Source: Fallopia convolvulus
Lineage: Eukaryota > Streptophyta > Magnoliopsida > Caryophyllales > Polygonaceae
DNA length: 64,000 bases
Direction: 5' to 3'
Assembly (NCBI GenBank): GCA_964016875.1
Contig: OZ024726.1
Span: 29,749,503-29,813,502 of the forward strand
The notes below the pieces were generated by a model. It did not search any database. It was not told the DNA's origin and saw nothing but the letters and a program-made list of their open reading frames with translations. Numbering within the stretch: the stretch's first letter is position 1; each line of letters begins with the position of its first letter. Positions 25,388 to 34,500 of the stretch are shown here, one piece after another. The position numbers were made by a program, and so were the translations under genes.

Positions 25388-25974
25388 ACGTGAAGGTATC
25401 GCCATCTAAACCTTGTTTCGACTTTGGATTTCCACTCGTTGCAAGTGATTGTCAATTCCGAATAGTCATTGTTGTTCGTGTGTGTGTGTGTTCGTTGTTG
25501 CGCCATTTTTGTGATCAATTTGCGTTATTGAATTCTTGTTGAGTGAGGTCGGAAATTTCATGAATCTTGGCTGAAATTCTCTTGCACGAACCTGAAGAAG
25601 AAAGGCCAAAGGTTATTGATTGAAGGAGTAGTTGAAAGGTTGTCTTTATTCCATGTTTAATTCCTCCAATTAAGAGCTTGATTGAAACTTTGTTTGTTGG
25701 ATTTTCTTGGCTGAATCACAAAGGGGTGAGGTGTGTAAAACGTCCACTTTTGAGTCCATTGCATGCTTTTTGAGTGGTTCAACTCTAGGATACTGGAACG
25801 ACACCGAGAATTGCTAGTCTTGCTTGTTTGTGTTTACTCTTGGTGTTCGAGTTCTTCTTGTTGTCTTTTGTTGGTCATCTCCTACTTGCAACTTGTCGGA
25901 TTTCCATCTCGAGCAAGTTTTGGTGATTAATTCAAGTGCACTCTATACTCTTGCTTTTCACGTGGTTTGTTAAG

Positions 25975-26952
25975 ATGACAGGTGTAGGTGATGAAAAAGA
26001 AATACAAAAGCGCCTCTTGGACAAATTGCGATCCTTGCAACAATCCATGCAATCCATGGAAAAACGCATGGAGGCACGCTTTGATGCCTTGGAGCGCCGA
26101 ATCTTAGGGCTGGACGAGAGGACACAAGTGCCTCAAGTGGGGAAGATCAAGGAGACACGAGAAGAGGATAAAGGTTCGAGGACGACCCCTTGTAAAGGAG
26201 AGGAGACTTCCTTCCAACAAAGAGTGATGAGTGACACAGAACAACCAAAAAGAGAGACTCCTTTCCATGGATTGGAACAACTCATTACCATCAAGTGTCC
26301 AATAGAATTGATGCACATATTGCAAGAAGAGGAGGAAGTTGTGGAATTATCTCCTAAAATCAAGCATCGTCCTACCATCACTTCTAGCTCCATGAACTCG
26401 TTGGCGACACCATGGATGGATGCATTTTCTATGATTCCTTCATGTTTGCCCTTCTTGCTCCATGAGGAGGACGAGGCTATTTTAGTCACTCCAAGTGGTG
26501 ATTACATTCCCTTTTTTGTGAGGGCCAAGAAGGATGTCTTTGTCATGGAGAATGCCACACCAAGGGAGCTAGAAGCCCTACCTTCTTTGTTGAGCTCACA
26601 AGGCTTGATAGATTCGAGGACGAATCTTTTTGAAGGGGAGGATGATGATGTGATTCCATCTACCGAGTCATGGCCCCATGATTTGAGTGAAGATTCCAAC
26701 CCTAAAGACAAGCCCAATGTGCACGATAAAGGGGAGCCAATACTTGGACAAGCAACCAAAGACGATGTTCGAGGCGCTAAGAAGCCGAGACAAGGAGCCA
26801 TGCCCTATCTTGGGCGCATCACGCGAGCCCTAGCTAAGTCTATACTAGACAAAATCAAGGAGGAGCTCATGGCTCATAAGTTTCCGATGGCTAATGACGG
26901 TGAAGATTGGAGTATTCTTGTGACTATTGGTTCAACTAGTGCTAAAACTTGA
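25975..26952 (+). CDS. Gag/pol-tail fusion ORF of the non-autonomous element
   Basis: I do not assign this product a function. The start chosen is the methionine at 25975 (MTGVGDEKEIQKRL), because the first 13 residues of the longer frame are hydrophobic and atypical. Residues 1-60 form a charged coiled coil (MEKRMEARFDALERRI) like the N-terminus of Ty3/gypsy Gag. The end before the LTR (IDSRTNLFEGEDDD) matches the usual end of chromovirus pol (DSRTNPFEEGGDD), whose codons overlap the polypurine tract. Everything between (nucleocapsid, protease, RT, integrase) is missing. No stop occurs at the LTR border, so the frame runs on about 100 codons into the 3' LTR. It is uninterrupted, which may reflect youth or use. 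Confidence 0.6.
   Translation: MTGVGDEKEIQKRLLDKLRSLQQSMQSMEKRMEARFDALERRILGLDERTQVPQVGKIKETREEDKGSRTTPCKGEETSFQQRVMSDTEQPKRETPFHGLEQLITIKCPIELMHILQEEEEVVELSPKIKHRPTITSSSMNSLATPWMDAFSMIPSCLPFLLHEEDEAILVTPSGDYIPFFVRAKKDVFVMENATPRELEALPSLLSSQGLIDSRTNLFEGEDDDVIPSTESWPHDLSEDSNPKDKPNVHDKGEPILGQATKDDVRGAKKPRQGAMPYLGRITRALAKSILDKIKEELMAHKFPMANDGEDWSILVTIGSTSAKT
26632..26645 (+). other. Polypurine tract
   Basis: GAAGGGGAGGATGA directly precedes the right LTR; the same tract is at 24434-24447. It would prime plus-strand DNA synthesis. Confidence 0.75.
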
Positions 26953-27570
26953 CTTATGTTTTGTTAAGGGTTGTTAGTTGTGTTTCTTGAAATTATGGGG
27001 TTTATTTTGTAATTTCCTTGGGAGTTGTGGCTGAATGGTCGAGGCGTGGGATTAGGGTTATTTAGTCTCATTTTGGCCTCAATTGCTTGGAAGACTTGGA
27101 CGAAAATACTCTCTTGTTGTTTCTTTACTTTGTTCAATCTAGTTTGCATTTCTTTCGTTCAATCTCGTTGTTCGATTGTTGGTGAGTAATATCCGACAAT
27201 CTTGCATCTTATTTTGCTCAATTCTTGGTGAGTCATATCCAAGGTTTGAGCATCCATATCCAACAATCCATCAATCCACTTCCAAACGCTCCATCCATCG
27301 ATCCATCTCCATCTCGGTGGAATTCTGCACCACGTCAGTATTTTCACCATAACTTCAAAATTACATATCATCTGACTCTCAAATTTTGAGGGGTTAAACT
27401 AGACTCAGAGATCTAAATTCTCATTTTGGAATCACCCAATTCCGAGTTCGGACAAAGAAGATCCAGCCAGTTGAAGACGGGTCAGATTCCTTGGTGTTTG
27501 TTGTCGGAATTCCTTGGATTCTCTTGGCGATCTCTTTGCACCATCATCTACACCATAGGTCCTCTCATCA
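26646..27570 (+). repeat. 3' LTR (925 bp) of the tandem element
   Basis: The same length as the central LTR and aligned to it without net indels. It ends CTCTCATCA at 27570 and is followed by the target duplication GCAAC. Confidence 0.85.
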
Positions 27571-27760
27571 GCAACACAGCCGGGAAAGTGCGGACCATGA
27601 AGTTCATTCCGCGACCACGTTCTTGGTGCCTTGGCCCGCGTGATTCACTAGAGGCCTTGGCCTTGGCCTCGCCTAGAGCTGGTTTTAGGGGGTCTTAGGA
27701 CTTTGATTTTCTTGTAATATCCCTTCTAAGTCGCATCTTGGTGAGGGTGGTGATACTAAA
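27571..27760 (+). mobile_element. Remainder of the interrupted L1 LINE (probable)
   Basis: The segment restarts with the duplicated GCAAC and probably carries the LINE 3' region. A short open stretch (MKFIPRPRSWCLGPRDSLEA) has no similarity I recognise. It ends where the LTR remnant of element B begins. Confidence 0.4.
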
Positions 27761-28001
27761 TGTAATAGTCAATATCAAACTAGAGCTTCAATCTGCAGTG
27801 TTGAGGATGAACGGTCGAAGCCAGGGGAGAAGAGAGAAGACGAGGTAGAGAAGAATTATGGCAAAACTTAATATTCCTTAATTAATTAGAATAACACTTA
27901 AGAGTATTTATATTAAGCCCTACCGGTTCAATAAAAGTGTCATGAGAAAGAACCGGAAAGAAAACCCATGAAGGAGCATAAAACTCTATTTAAAAATTAC
28001 A
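27761..28001 (-). mobile_element. Putative 3' LTR remnant of chromovirus B
   Basis: On the minus strand this runs from TGTAATTTTTAAATAG to GACTATTACA, has TG/CA ends, and carries a TATA box (TAATATAAATACTC, about 27903-27916). It directly follows the chromodomain frame of element B. I saw no partner LTR on the far side and no clear polypurine tract, so the limits are tentative. Confidence 0.4.
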
Positions 28002-28011
28002 TTAAAAAATA

Positions 28012-28242
28012 CTAGCAATAATCCTTAAAACACGCATGGTGACGACGATCACGAACGGGCCTTGCCCTCCTAACTATTGGCTCGGAATGAGCCATATCAA
28101 TCTCTCCTCCGTTGACATGCGAATTGTCCTCAAGGCGTAAATCCGGGAAAGAGATCCTAAGTTGCTCCAATGGTTCCCAAGAAGCGTCATCGGATGATCC
28201 ATCGTCCCACACAACTAACCACTCAAGTCTTGGCTGGCGCAC
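28012..28242 (-). pseudogene. Chromodomain of element B
   Basis: The frame contains EWLVVWDDGSSDDASWEPLE, then ISFPDLRLED and a GG motif. This is the aromatic/acidic core of chromodomains at the integrase C-terminus of plant chromoviruses, which can direct integration towards particular chromatin. It is followed by a basic tail (RRARPVRDRRHH) and a stop. Confidence 0.8.
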
Positions 28243-28711
28243 AATGGCCGTGACAATGGCATGTCCTCCACGAAATCAGCTAGAAAAGTTGACTGAACTG
28301 GGCAAGAAGAGCTTGGAATAAAGGGCCGTAACAACGAGGCATGAAACATGTTATGGATCCGAGCATTAGCTGGCAATTCCAGCTGGTAAGCTACCTCTCC
28401 AATGCGTTCCAGAATTTTGAAAGGTCCATAAAAAGCCGGTTGAGCTTAGCAGACAAGGGCCTGTCCACAAAATGCATGTGAACATTAGCTTTATTGGCCA
28501 TTTGTTGCTGCATTTACGCAGGTTACCACACAGCAACTCCAAAATCTTGTCACGTTCGTTGACTAGGGCGAGGCCTCTCGCCCAAAAAGTGCTTGAAAGG
28601 GTGACATTTTAAGGCCTTCATGATATGTGCAATTTAAAGCTAATTCAGCCCAAGGAAGGAAAAGAGCCCAGCGAGTTGGACAAGCATGAGTGAAGCCTCG
28701 TAAATATTATT

Positions 28712-29481
28712 CTAACCACGGTTTTTCACCTTGGTTTGGACGTCCGTTTGAGGGTGGTATGCGGTGCTATGACGCAAGGTGGTGCCGCTCAATTGGTGTA
28801 ATTCTGTCCGAAAGGAGCTGGTGAAAATAGCGTCTCTGTCGGATATAATAGATGCCTGAATACCATGATGTTTGACTACAATCTCCACAAATAACGACGC
28901 GACTTTCACGACATCATACGTACAACCAAGGGCGCCAAAGTGAGCATATTTGGAGAGGAAGTCCACCACAACTAAAATAGTTGTAAATCCACGAGACGGG
29001 GGTAAACCGGTTATACAATCCATGGAAAACGCATCCCAAACTTGAGTCGGAATGGGAAGTGGTTGCAGCAAACATGCCAGTTTCTTGGTACTATATTTGT
29101 TAGATTGACAAGTAATGCAAGAATCCACAAAAAGCTTAACATCTTTACGCATATGCTGTCAATAAAATACCTCAGCGACTCGACGGAAAGTGCGGTCCAC
29201 GCCAGGATGGCGGCACTCGGTGCTGAATGGAATTCGGTCAAAACAACAATTTTAAGTGTCGAGTCTTTGCCCAAAACAAGGCGATGACCATAGTAAAGGA
29301 GGCCGTCATGGACTCGAAAAGGTGGTTGTAAAGTGCCTTGTTGTGCGGCCTGATGCAACTCCAACAAATCCGACAAAGACGAATTCTCTAAACGAACTTG
29401 AGTCAACAAATGCGGCATAGGCGAAGACAAGGTGAGAAACTGAGTGAGTGACGGATCCTCATTAATCATGTAACGTGACAA
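28712..29481 (-). pseudogene. Integrase of element B (frameshifted)
   Basis: Two overlapping frames cover the zinc-binding part (HSAPSAA..., then KDVKLFVDSCITCQSNKYST) and the catalytic core (WDAFSMDCITGLPPSRGFTT, DFLSKYAHF, then SDRDAIFTS). The first two catalytic Asp positions are visible in MDCITGLP and SDRDAIF. The first histidine region is disturbed by a frameshift near 29150. The C-terminal part down to the chromodomain (28243-28711) is scrambled. Confidence 0.85.
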
Positions 29482-29500
29482 AGCATCAACGACCTTATTA

Positions 29501-29809
29501 TTATAGTACCCGCCTTATATTCAATCCGTCATTTATAACCCACGAGTTTCCGAATAAAGAATTGTTGATAAGCTGAATCACCTGAGACAATAACTCTTTT
29601 AAACTCTTTTGATCCGTCTTGATGATAAATTCATGGCCTAAGAGGTATTGACGCCATTTTTGAATCCCGAAAACGATAGCAAAGAGTTCCTGATGGTAAG
29701 CTGAGGAGCCGCAACGCCGAATGCCTAGTGTTTTGCTGAAAAAAGAGATTGGGTGCTCGTCTTGTAACAAAACGACACCAATGCCTTTGTCGGATGCATC
29801 AGTCTCCAC
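29501..29809 (-). pseudogene. RNase H domain of element B
   Basis: The frame starts METDASDKGIGVVLLQDEHP and continues with ISFFSKTL, YHQELFAIVFGIQKWRQYLL and FIIKTDQKSLKELL. These are the TDAS, E and TD(Q/H)xSL motifs of Ty3/gypsy RNase H, with all key acidic residues kept. It ends in a stop before the linker to integrase. Confidence 0.85.
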
Positions 29810-29830
29810 GACAAAGGGCTTAACAGGTAA

Positions 29831-30456
29831 TTATAATACAGGAGGACTTATCATGGCTGACTGGAGTTGGTGAAAGGCGTTTTTAGCTGCTGCTGACCAT
29901 TGAAACTTGTCTTTCTGTAGAAGGGTCGTGAGGGGTGCCGCAATTAGCGCATAATTACGGATAAACTTACGGTAATACCCAGTAAGGCCTAAGAAGCTTC
30001 GTAACTGACGAACAGTCTTTGGAATGGGCCATTTTGCCATGGCCTCATGTTTGCAAAGATCAGCTAATAATTTGCCAGCAGATACAATGTGACCCAAATA
30101 ATCAACATATGTCGTCCCAAAAGAGCATTTGGAGCACTTGACAACGTGGGACTGTAAATGAGAATATTGTCAAAAAAGACAATGACGAAATCCCGCAGAT
30201 AAGCCGCAAAAATATGGTTAATGGCGGCCTGAAAAGTGGACGGGGCATTGGTTAATTCGAAAGGCATGACCAAAAATTCAAAATGTTCGTCATGAGTCCG
30301 AAAGGCTGTCTTATAAATATCCGCTGATTGCATTTTGATTTGATGATAGCCAGAACGCAAGTCAAGCTTCGTAAAGAAAGTTGCTTTGCCTAATTCATCA
30401 AACAACTCGTCGGCGGTCGGAATTGGAAACTTGTCAGCCACAGTAGCCACATTCAA
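29831..30456 (-). pseudogene. Reverse transcriptase core of element B
   Basis: Two frames (30064-30456, 29831-30097) carry KFPIPTADELFDELGKATFF, TKLDLRSGYHQI, TAFRTHDEHFEFLVMPFELT and NAPSTFQ, then the thumb motif LRSFLGLTGYYRKFIRNYA. The catalytic loop reads VFFDNILIYS where the family has (V/F)FFDDILIYS, so the second Asp of the DD pair is Asn. A frame break after it joins the two pieces. Confidence 0.9.
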
Positions 30457-30477
30457 AGCCCGATAATCAATACAGAA

Positions 30478-31260
30478 TCAGAAACCGTCATCTTTCTTCT
30501 TAACTAATAGAGCCGGAGAAGAGAACGAACTAGTACTATGGCGAATAATACCCTGCTGTAGCATATCCTGTACTTGTCGTTCAATTTTTGACTTTTGGAA
30601 ATAGGGGTATCGATATGGCCTCACATTAACCGGCTTCAACTCTTGGTGCAAATGGATACGATGATCCCAAGTACGCTGAGGTGGCAAACCCATTGGCAGT
30701 GTAAAAATAGTGGCATGTAACTGTAGTACCTCTAAAATGGACGGCTGAATGTCCGACGAAAATTCCACGGTCGTGGGCAGTCTTGATGAGAAGGGTTCGG
30801 TGTCAATCTGAATCAGCTCAAAACATTCAACAACCTGCTCAGAAGCACACAATGAATGCAACGCATGAAGAGAAATCAAACGAGGTGTTTTCCGGTCGCC
30901 TTGTAAAGTTACAGTTTGACCATTCCAGGTGAACTCCATTAATAGTTGAGCATAATCATGAGAAACTTTGCCTAATGTTTGTAGCCACTGAACACCAAGA
31001 ACAATTTGAGGCCCATGGACCTCCAACACAAAGAGATCAATCAGAAAGGAGTGGATTTGGAGATTTAACGGTGTAGAGGTGCATTGATAAGTGCATAGCA
31101 AGGAAGAGCCGTTGCAACATACACTCAAAAAGGAGTCACTTTGGATAGGGGAAGGTGCAATTTTTCAACTACAGCCGGGTGAACAAAATTATGGGTACTT
31201 CCACCATCAATCAGAACCTGCACTGGTAATTCAGAAATGTGTCCCACCAGTTTTAAGGAT
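30478..31260 (-). pseudogene. Protease and RT N-terminus of element B
   Basis: The aspartic protease is at 31125-31260, with VQVLIDGGSTHNFVHP; the family norm is (V/I)D(S/G)GSTHNF, so the catalytic Asp is present. The frame then breaks and 30478-31128 carries GPQIVLGVQWLQTLG, the second protease motif, and RTWDHRIHLHQELKPVNVRP with YPYFQKSKIERQV, the start of reverse transcriptase. Its C-terminal end reads SSPALLVKKKDDGF before the break into the RT core. Confidence 0.85.
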
Positions 31261-31598
31261 TTAGGATTTGCTAGACCTTCCAACCCTTGTATAGTTGACT
31301 TATTTATCTTACGTCCCAACCTTTGTATAGTTGAAGACTTTTGTAGGATCATGTCGATCCGATTTGACTTATTATTTATCTTATGTCCCAATGCTGGTAT
31401 AGTTGAAGACTTTTTTTATAGTGTTCCCTCGTATACTTACCTTTCAAGACACAGGGAAAAAAAAAAGCAGAAAGGCGCTCTCTCTTGAAATGTAAAGGAA
31501 ATTGAAATAGATATAACAAGAGATTCTCATTTTCTCTTGGCTTTCAGGATTTCCCCGTTTCCCCAAATCCAAACACGTTCGATATTAGCTTTGGCAAG
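31261..31598 (+). promoter_or_regulatory. REV1 upstream region
   Basis: Only about 340 bp separate the chromovirus remnant from the REV1 start codon. The stretch holds a short imperfect repeat (about 31300-31345 and 31382-31415, around TTGTATAGTTGAAGACTTTT / TGGTATAGTTGAAGACTTTT) and a pyrimidine-rich leader before ATG. No clear TATA box was seen at a standard distance, as is common for housekeeping genes. Confidence 0.4.
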
Positions 31599-34500
31599 AT
31601 GAGTTTGAATTCTTCTCGTTCGGCCAATTCCAATTCCAATTCCAATTGCAATTCCAAGCGTAGTCGCAACTCCGATTCATCGATTGTCATCTGCGACAAA
31701 AAGAGGAGAAAGAGCAACCAAAAAACCCTAGGGACCGCTTGGGGCGCCCAGTCTCACTCCTCATCACGGTCTTCTTTCCGCCAAGCCCCTTTCTCCGATT
31801 TCGGGAGGTGATTTCTATTGTTTTTTTATTCTCTCTGTTCAAGCGTTATTGATCGGTGAGTGTTATTTGTCTGAATGTGGAACGGAATTATGATATAGTC
31901 CAATTTGGTAGCTTGTTTTCGACACTGTAATGTTTTTATTTCTAAGATTTTTGTCGGTGATTATGGTGTATCGAGAAGAAAATGTCGACTTTCATCGTTT
32001 ATTTTTACTTGTGAAGAATCTAGGAGCTCTGTTTTATGCGGACAAGCTTGGAATTTGATTTGCCGGAAAGAAAGAAATGGTTGTAATTGGCGGGTTAATA
32101 TGGAAATAAAAGAGCAAGCCTATAAATAGGTTATTTCCTGGCTCCAATTTGCATCTGGAGCTCATTTATATTTGTATCTTTCTTGTATCTCTTCACCATG
32201 CAAACAAGTACAGTACATGCCGCCGAAAGTTTTGGTGTCACAAAAGAAAAATTTTGTTGCCTTTTTTGTCAGTTGCTTGTGTACATGTGCCATGTATGGA
32301 GATCGATCTTACTCTCTCTATTGATATTTTTTTTTGCATGGTCTTGTAGTTACATGGCAGTGAAGAACCAGAAGCTTCATGAACAATTTGATGTAGAGGC
32401 TTCGACTTCTAATCAGAGTGGGACCAGTGGGTCCGATGCGGCGAGGCCTATTTTTCAGGGGGTATCAATTTTTGTTGATGGATTTACGATTCCTTCTAGC
32501 CAGGTGAATACTTTTTGCCTTCCTTGTTTATGACTTCTGTAACATTTTATGCTTGAAAGATGGAACTTGTTCTGATGAGTATGTATTTACTGAGATTGTG
32601 ATTTGGTTTGAAAATCTTGAGCATTGTGGTTGCTGCTTATGTTGAATGAAATTCATCTCAGGAATTGAGGGCCTATATGTTAAAGCACGGTGGCCGCTTT
32701 GAAAACTATTTCTCTAGGCAGCGGGTGACTCACATTATCTGCAGCAATCTTCCGAAAACTAAAATCAAGAATATAAGGTTATATTCTTTCCCTTGATTTT
32801 TTAACCCTGTAACTTGTAACCTATAATCGATGAACTTGTCTTGCTGATTTTATTCTTTTTTTTTCATGGGTAGATCTTTTAGTTGTGGACTTCCTGTTGT
32901 AAAGCCCGCATGGGTGATGGATTCTGTTACAGCTAACAAATTGCTGAATTGTGAGCTCTCTAATTATTACTTAAGCTACATTCTACTAGTTTGCTGCATA
33001 TTCCTATCAATAATTAGCTACCTATAGTAAAATGAGTGCAGTGTTCAACAGCTGATAACTGTTCTGCAAACATTACTGGTGATTATATTGTTTGTTTAGG
33101 GATTCCGTACCAACTTGACCAGCTTGTTGAAATTTCTGACCAACCAAAGCTATCAGCTTTCTTCTTGCGAAAGAGCAGCGGAGAAATCAAAGATTCTGAT
33201 GATTCTTCAATGTATAGATCAAAAAGTGAAGCCGAGCATTCTGGGTCAACAGGTGGTAAAATAAATGAAGAAAATTTACAGCAAATGGATGGAACTTCTG
33301 AAAAGGTTAATAGCTCCTGCAATGTCAGCATGGATGCAACCAGTGCTGATCGACCAATTAGTTGCAAAAGAGATATTTCGCAACTACAAATTGGAAAATC
33401 ATGTCCCAAGGATGCAGGATACAGCACTGTGAGTGCTGAACATCTGCTTGCTACTCCCCAACCTTCAACTTCAGCTAACAGTCACTACCTCAGCAAAGAT
33501 TCTGTTAATAGTTCTTCTAGTATGTTAGTTGGTGGTCCTTATCATGGGCATTCCACTAGTGGCGACCCTTGTTTTGTTGAGAATTATTTTAAGGTGTGTT
33601 TCTTCTTGTCTTTCTTTTGGCTGTTCGAGATTTAAGAGTTCGTCGAGGTGAAATGGAAATGATTAATATCTGGTTCTGTATTTTCTTATTGCTACTTTTG
33701 TTGGTGTTATCATTTGTTGGTATTTTTCTTAATTAACCACAGCATAGGCGAATAATATATTATGAACTGGAGGTTGTAGCTGTAAAATTCTTGTTTTTTT
33801 ACTCTGTTAGTTACTTTCTTGGTTTTTCTATCTTTTCAAACATTTTGACATTGAATTTTTGGGAATATAGTCATAAGTAAGAAACTTGTTTGAACAAAGC
33901 ATCTTAAAATGCTATGAAATTGTATCCTTGAATTTTGGGAGCCTTCAAAAGAACTCAAAATTTGGTGTTTTTAGTACTGAGCATATGACACTAACATGTC
34001 TTCTAATTTGTCTGTTTGCCTGTTTCATCAAGTAATGAGTATACAATACTGATATGTTTCATTCAGAGCTCGAGGTTGCATTTCATGGGAACCTGGAGGA
34101 ACCGGTACCGAAAGCGATTTTTCAGTCTCTCAAAGGGATCTGAAGACACAAGTGCTAATGCTTCTGCTACTACTAGTAGGAGAACAATTATTCATGTAGA
34201 CATGGTAATTCTGTGCTTTGCACTTCTGCACTCTGCACTTCTTACACATGCATGTTGATAGGCAAAATAGCATTTCCTTAATCTGCATGCTTTTGTTATG
34301 TAGTCTATGCTTTGTCCTTTTCACTTTTTCAAAATTTATTTGGTTTCAAGTTTCTTTCATTTAATATTCATCTTCTACATATGCTATTTCAGGACTGCTT
34401 TTTTGTAGCAGTTGTTATCAGGAATCGTGCTGATTTACAGGATAAGCCTGTTGCTGTATGCCACTCTGACAGTCCTAAAGGGACTGCTGAAATTTCTTCT

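Larger units (their letters stand above)
23860..27570 (+). mobile_element. Rearranged tandem non-autonomous LTR element
   Basis: The insertion is bounded by GCAAC on both sides (23855-23859, 27571-27575). From left to right it contains an LTR fragment (23860-24046), a 17-bp filler (24047-24063), the 3' part of the internal region (to 24447), a full LTR (24448-25372), a full internal region (25373-26645) and another full LTR (26646-27570). The two full units repeat with a constant offset of 2198 bp and no net indel from 24063 on. LTRs begin TGATG and end CATCA. There is no protease, reverse transcriptase or integrase, so it needs help from another element. The layout suggests LTR-internal-LTR-internal-LTR followed by a deletion in the first unit. 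Confidence 0.85.
28012..31260 (-). mobile_element. Ty3/gypsy chromovirus B, broken pol region
   Basis: Minus-strand frames in order give protease, reverse transcriptase, RNase H, integrase and chromodomain, the gene order of a chromovirus. The gag part and 5' LTR are absent: homology stops near 31260 inside the start of the protease. Frameshifts and stops separate the domains, so it is not functional. The REV1 gene starts only about 340 bp from the broken edge. Confidence 0.9.

Noticed and set aside
33083..33427. Minus-strand ORF of 114 codons
   Set aside because: It is the reverse shadow of REV1 exon 5.
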